Shown in pieces: positions 10,325 through 18,185 of a DNA stretch of 64,000 bases. Every line of letters begins with the position of its first letter. Position 1 is the stretch's first letter. The position numbers and the translations under genes were made by a program. The notes beneath the pieces were generated by a model. It had not been told where the DNA came from. It saw nothing but the letters and a program-made list of their open reading frames with translations, and ran no database searches. The DNA lies in assembly GCA_031279515.1 (NCBI GenBank), contig JAITII010000032.1, forward strand, positions 1 through 64,000, in the 5' to 3' direction. The DNA is from Deltaproteobacteria bacterium (GTDB taxonomy: Bacteria; Desulfobacterota; Desulfarculia; Adiutricales; Adiutricaceae).

Positions 10325-10547
10325 GGTACCACTTAAACATTTGCGGCAATCAATCAACGCTGTGCAGAGAGGCGGCAACACTTTTAAAACGCAAATTAAT
10401 CTCGCGTAAGGCGCCAAAGAGAACTTTGATTAAGTATGGCCACAAAACGGCCTAAAAACTTGGCCGCCCTTGCAGAGCGAATTTTACGAATTTTGCATAA
10501 TTGAATACCGCTATTGGGAATACTTGACTAGGGGTCAAATTAAGCTA
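10325..10547. repeat. duplicated 3' flank of Sel1 gene, copy B
   Basis: Counterpart of 8150-8373, with scattered substitutions at the far end and near identity next to the stop codon. Just left of it, 10210-10320 (5' flank of copy 1) matches 11844-11956 (5' flank of copy 2), including the leader 'catataggggtt' and a following about 50-bp AT-rich block, so promoters were copied with the genes. Confidence 0.85.
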
Positions 10548-11843
10548 TTACATGCTGACACCTAAGCGCCGAAGATTTGCAAGGGCCGTAGGATTACCTT
10601 GGGCTGCTGATTTTTTATACCATTCAATAGCTTCAGAAACATTTTGCGTTACTCCATACCCATTTTCTAATAACCAACCAAGATTATTTTGAGCAAAAGG
10701 GTCTCCTTTATTGGCTGCTTTTTGGTACCATTCAAGAGCTGTAGAATAATTTTGCTTTACTCCAAACCCATTTTCATACAACCAACCAATTTTGAATTCA
10801 GCTCTAGCAAACCCTTGAGCCGCAGCTTTTTGATAATACTCTAAAGCTTTAGAATAACTTTGCCTTACGCCAGTGCCATTTTCATATAAAGTACCAAGAT
10901 TGGTTTGACCCCAAGGCTCTCCTTTATCGGCAGCTTTTTGATACCACTCTCTTGCTTTGGCATAACTTTGAGCTACGCCTCTGCCATGCTCATAGAGAGC
11001 ACCTATATTATTTTCAGCCTCAGCATGGCCTTGCGCAGCTGCTTTTTGATACCATTCAAGAGCTGTAGAATAATTTTGCGTTACACCATACCCGTTTTCA
11101 TACAAAATACCAATCTGAAGTTGAGCTTCAGCATTCCCTTGAGCCGCAGCCTTTTGAAAATACTCTAAGGCTTTAGCAAAATTTTGAGCTACGCCTCTGC
11201 CATTTTCATATAAAAAAGCGAGATTGATTTGAGCAATAGGCTCTCCTCTATCGGCAGCTCTTTGATACCACTCGAATGCTGTGGCATAACTTTGAGCTAC
11301 GCCTCTGCCATGCTCATAGAGAGCACCTATATTATTTTCAGCCGATGCATAGCCTTTTGCAGCTGCTTTTTGATACCATTCAAGAGCTGTAGAATAATTT
11401 TGAGCTACTCCGTAACCGTTGGCATACAACGAACCAATTCTAAATTCAGCTTCAGCAGACCCTTGAACCGCGGCTTTTTGATAGTACTCTAAGGCTGTAG
11501 AATAACTTTGCCTAACGCCATTTCCTTGCTGATACAAATAACCTAGATGTACTTGGGCCATAGCATATCCTTGATCAGCAGCTTTTTGATACCACTTTGC
11601 TGCCGTAGAATAATTTTGCCTAACACCATCACCGGTTTCGTAAAGCTTACCAACTTGGAATTGAGATTCAGGATCTCCCTGATTTGCTTTTTGTAAAAGA
11701 GAGTCGAGATTTGGTTGGTCTTGGGCGCATACTATATTTGCATTAATTGTGTTAAATAGAATAATAACCGCAGCTAAAAGCGCAATCGTAATAGCATATT
11801 TAGCAAAACTTTTTTTGAGCTCGCTCTTGTGTAATAATAACAT
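10548..11843 (-). CDS. secreted Sel1-repeat protein, 10 repeats (copy 2)
   Basis: 431 aa, with nearly the same signal segment as the downstream copy (MLLLHKSELKKSFAKYAITI...). It has ten Sel1 repeats against fifteen; the 180-residue size difference is exactly five 36-residue units, so the paralogues differ by whole repeats. The first repeat and the last (AIEWYKKSAAQGNPTA...) are nearly identical in both copies, while the middle has diverged and been reshuffled. Both have the same 5' flank, so both are probably expressed the same way. Likely an extracytoplasmic binding protein. Confidence 0.9.
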   Translation of the reverse strand: MLLLHKSELKKSFAKYAITIALLAAVIILFNTINANIVCAQDQPNLDSLLQKANQGDPESQFQVGKLYETGDGVRQNYSTAAKWYQKAADQGYAMAQVHLGYLYQQGNGVRQSYSTALEYYQKAAVQGSAEAEFRIGSLYANGYGVAQNYSTALEWYQKAAAKGYASAENNIGALYEHGRGVAQSYATAFEWYQRAADRGEPIAQINLAFLYENGRGVAQNFAKALEYFQKAAAQGNAEAQLQIGILYENGYGVTQNYSTALEWYQKAAAQGHAEAENNIGALYEHGRGVAQSYAKAREWYQKAADKGEPWGQTNLGTLYENGTGVRQSYSKALEYYQKAAAQGFARAEFKIGWLYENGFGVKQNYSTALEWYQKAANKGDPFAQNNLGWLLENGYGVTQNVSEAIEWYKKSAAQGNPTALANLRRLGVSM

Positions 11844-11956
11844 ATAGGGGTTATCCTTTACCTTACATGAATATAAATTTTAGGTGCATTTACAAGAGAT
11901 GTCGAAACTCAAAAATTTTTGTAGCATATGCATTAGTTTCGACCTTGTTTGTCAAA

Positions 11957-12360
11957 TATAGTAAGAAATTTTAATTTAGCTGTCAACTGGATTGGCCTAA
12001 TGCGGCCATTAAACGAAAAACTGTTTCCTTAGTGCCAGTGAGGCTTTTAGTCCCCCGGCGAGCTAGATTTTCAAAAAAGCTGTGCTGGATAAGCCGCAGG
12101 TGATGGGCGGTGGCTATTAGCGCAGCTAAACTATTCTCAGGATACAAGGGCTAGTTGCCTCTAAAGTATGGGGTCAGAGGCAAGGAACTCATGTCCTAAG
12201 GCCTAAAGGCATACTTATGCCCTTAGCTGGGACATAATTTCTCCCAATAAAGGAAATACTTTTTTAAAGGATTGTTTTAAAGATCTTTAGCCCTTGGCCT
12301 AGCTTATTAATATGCCTTAGACAAAGGGGATAACGAATTATAGGAGCCTAGGGCGGCTTT
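11957..12360. other. intergenic region between cheA and the Sel1 pair
   Basis: About 400 bp, more GC-rich than neighbouring gaps, with no ORF. It contains a weak 8-bp inverted repeat (ttgcctct...agaggcaa near 12159-12190) and no thymine-run terminator I could place with confidence. No RNA family recognised. Confidence 0.4.
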
Positions 12361-14538
12361 TTAGGACTCCAAAAGCTTATCTGAATCCAAGATAAGGACT
12401 ACCCTGCCGTCTCCTAAAAGGGTGAGGCCATTAAAGTATGGGAGCTTGCGGAAGGTCTCTAACTCGAACTCTTTAATGACTATCTTCTGCTGACCTAAGA
12501 TCTCGTCTGCTAGGATGGATTGGCGGGTGTCGGTCTTACCTCTCAAGATGATAAAGACCAAGGAGCCATGGGTATCTAAGGCCCCGTCATCTTTAATCCT
12601 GGGCTCTCCATCATCACTTGTAGGCTCATCTACGTCTGGTAGTCCCAAAAGGGCCTTGAGATTGATAACAGAGATCACCATGTCCCTATGCCTAAAGACA
12701 GCCCCCTCCTTATGGTGGTGTACATCTTCCTTTGGTACAGTCACTATCTCGTTTACAAACTCTAAAGGTAGGCAAAAAGTGGATTTCCCCACCCGGAGCA
12801 TAATGGCTTCCTTGGTTAAAAGGGTATTGGTGACAGGGAGCCTTAAACCTACAGATAAGCCCTGTCCAGGCTTATTATTAATGATCACCTCTCCATTCCA
12901 CTTCTTGAGGTTGGTCATGACCACGTCCATGCCCACCCCCCTTCCCGAGAGATCTGTTGCCTGATCCTTGGTGGAGAGCCCAGAGGAAAAGACCAACATC
13001 TCCGCCTCCTTGTCGGGCATGGTGAGCTGCTGCTCAGGGGTAATGGCACCCCGCTCCACTGCCTTGGCCTTAATCTTCTCCAAATCCAGACCCCTGCCAT
13101 CATCGGCCACCTCTATGAAGATGGCCGCCTCCTCCTGGGTGACTGTAATATTGACATTACCTCTCTTGGGTTTACCAGCTGCCACCCTTTCGTCAGGGGT
13201 CTCTAGACCATGGTCCACAGCGTTCCTGACGATGTGGACCATGGCTTGCTCCACGTCATCTAAGAGGCTCTTATCAATGGGCACCCTCTCTCCCACTATA
13301 TTCATCTCTGCCTCTTTGCCTATTTTGTGGGAGATGTCCCTTACCAGACGGGGGAATTTCTTTAAGATATTGTTCATCTCCACCTGGCGCACCTCCATGA
13401 TGGAGCGCTGGAGGTTAACTATGTCATTGGAGATGGTCCTAGAGACTGTGGAAAAGTCTCTTAAAAGTCCTATATCTACCCCGGCCTTGCGAAAAGAGAA
13501 CTGCAGGTGATTTAGTATCTCGCTTTTGGTAATAAGCCTTCCCACAGACTCTAAGAAAAGGTCAATCTTAGCCTCGTCCACCCTGATGGTCTTGACCTGG
13601 GGCTCTTTAGCAACAGCTGAACTCTTGGTGGTCTGGGAAACCTTGGTAATGGGCACCTCAACTTCCACCTGGAACTTTTCCTTGAGCTCTGAGAGCATTG
13701 ACCCAAAGAACTCCACCATCATCTGGTCCATCTCTAAATTGCGCTCGGAAAAGAGGGTAAGTCCGTCTCCCAGCTCGGCGATGAGACTCATGGCGTCTTC
13801 TGTGGCCACCTCTGCCAAGAGGCCGTAGAGGGTATTGGCCGCATCCACAAAGTTCTTGGCATCTTCCTCAGTGGCCTTGCCGTCTTTAAACTTGGCCAAA
13901 AGGTCTTCCATGGTGTGGACACTATCTGTTAGATCCGCCCCATTGAAATTGAAACGGATCTGGTTGGCCCCGTCCTCCTCCAAGGTGGCCAAGGCCAATC
14001 CTGTGGTGACCTCGGTGATATCCTTCTTCAAGGCCTCTATATCCATCTCCTCCATGGCAGGGAGCAGATTTTCCAGATCGTCTAAGAGCTTTCTGGCGGA
14101 ATCCACAAGCTGGCTGTCTCGCCTATTAATCTTGTCTATCTGGGCCTGGATCTCGGCTATAAAGTTCAGGTGGTCCCCTGTCATGCTGGTATAGCCGATG
14201 TCATCTTCCAACCTGGCAATGATATCCCTGAAGATATCATTGCCCTTAAAGAGCAGATCCACAATCTTGGGATACTTATTCAAGATGGAATTGTTCTTGT
14301 CTATCATGGACATGAGGTCTTCCAAGCGGTGGGCAATGGTGGCAATATTGTCCACATTGAACATCTTGGAAGACCCTTTTAAGGAGTGCATGTGCCTAAA
14401 GAGGGAAAATATGGTCTCTGAAGACGAGGGATCCTGCTCCAACACTACAAGCTCGTTGTCGAGAGTCTCTATGGTCTCTCGCACTTCATCTTTATACTGC
14501 TCAAATAGTTCGGCCAGGTTTTCGTCTGTAACGCTCAT
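12361..14538 (-). CDS. cheA: chemotaxis histidine kinase CheA
   Basis: 725 aa from the ATG at 14538, which has a GGAGG ribosome site 5-6 nt upstream; the ORF stays open upstream but that extension has no family similarity. Domains: P1/Hpt with 'HSLKGSSKMF' (phospho-acceptor His51), a second Hpt-like acidic helical region, P3 dimerisation ('VDEAKIDLFLESVGRLI'), P4 ATPase with 'HIVRNAVDHGLE', 'DDGRGLD' and 'GRGVGMDVV', and a CheW-like P5 at the C-terminus. It couples chemoreceptors to CheY. A cheY-like gene lies 147 bp upstream in the same direction, but no cheW, cheB, cheR or receptor gene is in view. An interior 12-bp-stem inverted repeat lies at 14215-14244. Confidence 0.95.
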   Translation of the reverse strand: MSVTDENLAELFEQYKDEVRETIETLDNELVVLEQDPSSSETIFSLFRHMHSLKGSSKMFNVDNIATIAHRLEDLMSMIDKNNSILNKYPKIVDLLFKGNDIFRDIIARLEDDIGYTSMTGDHLNFIAEIQAQIDKINRRDSQLVDSARKLLDDLENLLPAMEEMDIEALKKDITEVTTGLALATLEEDGANQIRFNFNGADLTDSVHTMEDLLAKFKDGKATEEDAKNFVDAANTLYGLLAEVATEDAMSLIAELGDGLTLFSERNLEMDQMMVEFFGSMLSELKEKFQVEVEVPITKVSQTTKSSAVAKEPQVKTIRVDEAKIDLFLESVGRLITKSEILNHLQFSFRKAGVDIGLLRDFSTVSRTISNDIVNLQRSIMEVRQVEMNNILKKFPRLVRDISHKIGKEAEMNIVGERVPIDKSLLDDVEQAMVHIVRNAVDHGLETPDERVAAGKPKRGNVNITVTQEEAAIFIEVADDGRGLDLEKIKAKAVERGAITPEQQLTMPDKEAEMLVFSSGLSTKDQATDLSGRGVGMDVVMTNLKKWNGEVIINNKPGQGLSVGLRLPVTNTLLTKEAIMLRVGKSTFCLPLEFVNEIVTVPKEDVHHHKEGAVFRHRDMVISVINLKALLGLPDVDEPTSDDGEPRIKDDGALDTHGSLVFIILRGKTDTRQSILADEILGQQKIVIKEFELETFRKLPYFNGLTLLGDGRVVLILDSDKLLES
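14215..14244. repeat. perfect inverted repeat inside cheA (12-bp stem)
   Basis: Left arm ggcaatgatatc (14215-14226), loop cctgaa, right arm gatatcattgcc (14233-14244). It is perfectly complementary and fully within coding sequence. Confidence 0.9.
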
Positions 14539-14685
14539 TGAATCCTCCGGCTGGGCCCATACTGATTTCCCCAAGACCCGCGGCTGCCAGAATAAAATAG
14601 TAGATGAGGCATAAATTACTTTAGAAACACAAAAGCTAAATACCAATTTGGTTTTTGCTAGATAATTGTGGGTTACTCATGGGAA

Positions 14686-15066
14686 TTAAGCTATATCCAG
14701 GGCCTTGCGTACCGCAGACATCACTTTTTCCTCGTCATAAGGCTTTATTATGTATTGTTTGGCTCCGATCTTCAGGCAATGCATGACTGTCCTGGCGTCA
14801 GACACAGAAGACGCCATGATGATCTTGGAATCAGGGTACTTTTCCATGAGCTTTTCTAGGACTTCGGTTCCTCTGAGTTTGGGCATGACTATGTCCAGGG
14901 TAGTGAGTTCAGGCTTTAGCTCTTCAAAGAGGGTTAAAGCCTCTTCTCCGTCACAAGCCTGTCCCACCACATTAAAGCCCTGGTTCTGGAAGAGCTTATA
15001 GAGCATCTGGCGCATCACCGGGGAGTCATCCACTATCAACACGCTTTGACCCGAACCTACTGACAT
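14686..15066 (-). CDS. cheY: CheY-like response regulator (receiver domain only)
   Basis: 126 aa from the ATG at 15066, preceded by AAGGTGA. A single receiver domain with acidic pair Asp13/Asp14, phospho-Asp58 in 'TTLDIVMP', switch Ser in 'MASSVSD' and Lys108 in 'IIKPY'; no output domain. The sequence style ('VMPKLRGTEVL', 'GAKQYIIKPYDEEKV') matches CheY-type regulators that act on the motor switch or on another kinase. It lies just upstream of cheA on the same strand and is probably co-regulated. A GC-rich hairpin lies in its 5' leader (15105-15130). Assignment as the motor CheY rather than another single-domain regulator is inference. Confidence 0.88.
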   Translation of the reverse strand: MSVGSGQSVLIVDDSPVMRQMLYKLFQNQGFNVVGQACDGEEALTLFEELKPELTTLDIVMPKLRGTEVLEKLMEKYPDSKIIMASSVSDARTVMHCLKIGAKQYIIKPYDEEKVMSAVRKALDIA

Positions 15067-15104
15067 ATAAGTCACCTTTTGAAGATTCAATTTCACCCTT
15101 GTCC

Positions 15105-15130
15105 CCAAGGCGCGCTGCGGCGCGCCTTGG
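15105..15130. repeat. perfect GC-rich hairpin in the cheY leader (11-bp stem)
   Basis: ccaaggcgcgc, loop tgcg, gcgcgccttgg. It starts about 40 nt upstream of the cheY start codon. There is no T-run on either side, so it is not an obvious terminator. Confidence 0.85.
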
Positions 15131-16012
15131 AAACTTTGTACCCATCTAGAAGCATCCCTAGGGGTCCTATCCAGATTCTGTGAAATCTTTTTATTTAACC
15201 CAGATGTAAAATTCCTCTTTAGGCTTCTGTTAAATTTAATCTACCATATAAATGAAGAGCCATCAAAAAAACACTATATACCGATGATATAGGGCTTCGG
15301 CTTGAGAGTGGATTTTTACATGCCAATCTTAGATACCTTGAGCCTACAGCCCCTTTTTAGGGGAGGCAGGCTAAAATAACTCATTTTAGGGGATACAGGC
15401 AAAAAAGGGCTAGGAATATGCCCTTGCCTTGTAAATATACTATAAAGAGTCATATATGTCTATGTCTCTAAGACTTGCACTCTTAGATGCTTTGGGATAA
15501 GGCCCTCCTAAGTGCCGCCCTTCCAAGAGAAGAAAAGGGGCAAAATCAAGTTTTCTGGGCTAAAAAATTTGATACAAGGTATAGCGGCGGCATCAAAATC
15601 ACATCTATATTTATGGTAAACCCTAGCACTTATTTAACTCTGCTTTACAAGCCTAGAGCCTTCCCCAATAGCTGCCATATCTATAAGTAATAAGTCCCAA
15701 GCTAGCGCTTAGACTTAGTTATAAGCTCCAAGCTAGCGCCTGAGGCTAAGTTATAAATCCCATGCTATAAGCCGACTCTTTAAGCGCCCTTAGGGCTAGC
15801 TGGAGGGCATTTTTGCCCCCCCAAGTTAAGGGGCTAGAAAGAGTCCAAATCTTGCAAGCTGCCTTTTCTTGGGGCATAATGGTCTGGCAGCAAGAAAAAA
15901 ACCCCTGGAGCATAACTATTTATTTAACAAGATAATTACGCTTTTAAAAGAAGATACCTAAATAATAATTAGCCCCTTCCATTAATTTAAGCCCTCCAGA
16001 AACGGTGAAAGC
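15131..16012. other. 0.9-kb intergenic region between divergent cheY and aroA
   Basis: It should hold both divergent promoters, but I could not fix a convincing -35/-10 pair. It contains a 31/32-bp tandem repeat (15690-15772) and one small ORF (15487-15690) without protein-like features. Confidence 0.4.
15690..15772. repeat. 31/32-bp tandem repeat, about 2.6 copies
   Basis: Copies start at 15690, 15721 and 15753, each beginning ataag/ataaa and sharing ccaagctagcgc and a taagtt-type end; the third is partial. Non-coding. Confidence 0.75.
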
Positions 16013-17278
16013 ATGCCCTTACAAGGACTCTTTACCCCGCCAGGGGACAAATCTATAAGTCACCGCCTCATCCTCATGTCTCTTTTGGCTAAAGGAGAGA
16101 TGTTGGTAGAGGGCCTTTCCTCTGGCCAGGACGTGGCAACAAGTCTTAGGCTTTTCCGCCATTTAGGCGGAAAAGCCATAGATGAACGGGGCGGTATCAG
16201 GCTATTCGGCCTGGAAAGAGCTCTAAATCCCCAAAAGGAGGACCTGGAACTGGACTGCGCCAATTCAGGGACCACCATGCGCCTTTTGGCAGGGATCTTA
16301 GCTGGAACCCCGGGGACTTATAAGCTTATTGGAGATGAACAGTTGAGTCGCAGACCCATGGAGAGGGTAGCCGATCCCTTGCGCCAAATGGGGGCCAAGA
16401 TTGCCACCCAATTGGGTAGGCCGCCCGTCATCATCACAGGCGGGAACTTAAACCCCATTGACTATCAATTGAAGGATGCCTCAGCCCAGGTAAAGGGGGC
16501 GATACTTTTGGCAGGACTTCTGGCCAATGGGGGTCCCACTAGGGTAACTGAAATAGCCAATACCCGTAACCATACTGAGCTTCTCATAAATTACTTTGGA
16601 GGCAAGGTCACTAAAGAGGGCTTGACCTTAACTGTCTGGCCAGAACCCTTGACCCTCACGGAAAACTTTTTAACTCCAGGGGACCCCTCTTCTGCGGCCT
16701 TTTTTCTCACAGGTGCGGCACTCATACCTGGCAGTAAGGTAACTGCCAAGGATCTGCTCCAATCTCCGGCAAGGACAGGCTTTTTAAGGGTACTCCACCG
16801 CATGGGGGCACAGGTGAGCCTCACCATGACCTCCGATACCCCTGAGCCCATGGGGGATGTTACTGTAGCTTACAATGGACCCCTTACTGCCACTGAAATC
16901 CCTGCCGAAGAGGTGCCCTCCCTCATAGACGAGATCCCTATCTTAGCCTTTGCAGCCACCCAGGCCCAAGGGCTAACTATCTTTAGACAGGTGGACGAGC
17001 TGCGCATCAAAGAGACCGATCGCCTCATGAGTATCCGCCACCAATTGGGGGCCTTGGGCGCCAGGGTGAAGGTGGAAGGTGATGACCTCTATATAGAAGG
17101 CCCCACTTCCTTTATGATACCCAAAGAACTGGATTCTGGCAGTGACCACCGCCTGGCCATGACCCTTGCTATTGCCCTCTTGGCTGCCAAGGCAAAGATC
17201 CCCATCTTGGGAGAAGAGTCCATAGGTATCTCCTACCCCGACTTCAAGGCCCAGCTCTCAGGGCTTTGGGTGGACTAA
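16013..17278 (+). CDS. aroA: 3-phosphoshikimate 1-carboxyvinyltransferase (EPSP synthase)
   Basis: 421 aa. It joins shikimate-3-phosphate and PEP to EPSP, the sixth step of the shikimate pathway, in the cytoplasm. Signatures: 'GDKSISHR' (Lys13), 'NSGTTMRLLAG' (85-94), 'PMERVADPL', 'DASAQVKGAILLAG', Asp306 in 'DEIPILAF' and Glu334 in 'RIKETDRL'. The 'NSGTTMR' block is of the class II style rather than the E. coli-like 'GNAGTAMRPL'. First gene of aroA-aroE-aroKB-aroC, four bp before aroE. The ATG at 16013 opens directly into the family N-terminus. An inverted repeat with 12-bp arms lies at 16149-16177 without disturbing the protein. Confidence 0.97.
   Translation: MPLQGLFTPPGDKSISHRLILMSLLAKGEMLVEGLSSGQDVATSLRLFRHLGGKAIDERGGIRLFGLERALNPQKEDLELDCANSGTTMRLLAGILAGTPGTYKLIGDEQLSRRPMERVADPLRQMGAKIATQLGRPPVIITGGNLNPIDYQLKDASAQVKGAILLAGLLANGGPTRVTEIANTRNHTELLINYFGGKVTKEGLTLTVWPEPLTLTENFLTPGDPSSAAFFLTGAALIPGSKVTAKDLLQSPARTGFLRVLHRMGAQVSLTMTSDTPEPMGDVTVAYNGPLTATEIPAEEVPSLIDEIPILAFAATQAQGLTIFRQVDELRIKETDRLMSIRHQLGALGARVKVEGDDLYIEGPTSFMIPKELDSGSDHRLAMTLAIALLAAKAKIPILGEESIGISYPDFKAQLSGLWVD
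16149..16177. repeat. perfect inverted repeat inside aroA (12-bp stem)
   Basis: ggcttttccgcc, loop attta, ggcggaaaagcc. In frame it encodes the ordinary EPSP synthase stretch around 'LFRHLGGKA', so it is not an insertion. Confidence 0.92.
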
Positions 17279-17282
17279 ACGC

Positions 17283-18185
17283 ATGGCGGCTTTAGAGCAG
17301 AAATCCCCATCCTATGCGCGTCCCATCCTCTTAGGCCTCTTAGGCGATGAGAGGGTATTTAATAGTCCCTCTCCGGCTATGCACGAGGCAGCCCTAGAGC
17401 ATATTAAGCAAAGAGGCTGGTACATACCCCTCCATGCCGACAGCAAGGATTTGGGGGAGATCCTAGAATCTTTACATAAACTGGGCTTTAGGGGCCTCAA
17501 TGTGACAGCCCCTTTAAAAGAAGAGGTAATTACCCACCTGGCCCATTTAACCGACGAGGCTAAAAAAATAGGGGCAGTAAATACCCTGACCCGCATTTCC
17601 GTAGGCTTTTCCGGCTCCAATACAGATGTGCCTGGTTTTCAAAAGGCCTATTTGGAAAACCTGGGCCCTGGAAGGGCCCTGGTATTGGGCGCCGGAGGGG
17701 CTGCCAGGGCGGTAATAGTAGCTTTAAAGTACCGCAAGCTTACAACTGTAATAAGTGCCAGGGACCCCAAAAAGGCGGAAAAACTAGCTCTTGAATTTTC
17801 CCTTCAAACTGTACCCTGGCAGGAAATATCCCAGCCCTTTGAAGTTATCATCAATACCACCAGTGCCTCCTCACTTGAAAGCTTAGACCCCCCTCCAACA
17901 GATCTCATCTTAAGGGCCCCCAAGGGCCATAGGGCCCGCGTCATAGACATCAATTATGGAAGACCCCATAACTATTTTAAGCAACTGGCCAAAGACTATG
18001 ACGCCCACTTCTTTAACGGCCTTCCCATGCTGGCCCAACAGGCCCATGAATCTTTTGCCCAGTGGCTTGGCCGTTTCGATATCCCCTTGGACCCCTTTAT
18101 CTTAAATGTCAAAAAGCTCCCTTCCACGAGACCCTTCAAAGATGCGTTTTCCCCTCTTAGGCCCCAAGAAGACAAAGATGCCTAA
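17283..18185 (+). CDS. aroE: shikimate dehydrogenase
   Basis: 300 aa. NADPH-dependent reduction of 3-dehydroshikimate to shikimate. The catalytic pair is Lys79 in 'NVTAPLKEEV' and Asp115 in 'NTDVPGF'; the nucleotide-binding loop is 'VLGAGGAARAV' (about 134-144), followed by 'INTTSASS' and 'NGLPMLAQQA'. The shikimate-binding N-terminal motif reads 'NSPSPAMH' where many family members have 'HSxSPxMHN', a small deviation. It ends in an 8-bp overlap with the preferred aroKB start, which implies translational coupling. The start follows aroA by 4 bp. Confidence 0.95.
   Translation: MAALEQKSPSYARPILLGLLGDERVFNSPSPAMHEAALEHIKQRGWYIPLHADSKDLGEILESLHKLGFRGLNVTAPLKEEVITHLAHLTDEAKKIGAVNTLTRISVGFSGSNTDVPGFQKAYLENLGPGRALVLGAGGAARAVIVALKYRKLTTVISARDPKKAEKLALEFSLQTVPWQEISQPFEVIINTTSASSLESLDPPPTDLILRAPKGHRARVIDINYGRPHNYFKQLAKDYDAHFFNGLPMLAQQAHESFAQWLGRFDIPLDPFILNVKKLPSTRPFKDAFSPLRPQEDKDA

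Noticed and set aside
14539..14646. N-terminal extension of cheA
   Set aside because: The ATG at 14538 has a strong GGAGG site and starts the normal CheA P1 domain; the extension shows no family similarity.
15487..15690. 67-codon ORF between cheY and aroA
   Set aside because: No protein-like composition or ribosome site; it runs into a tandem repeat.
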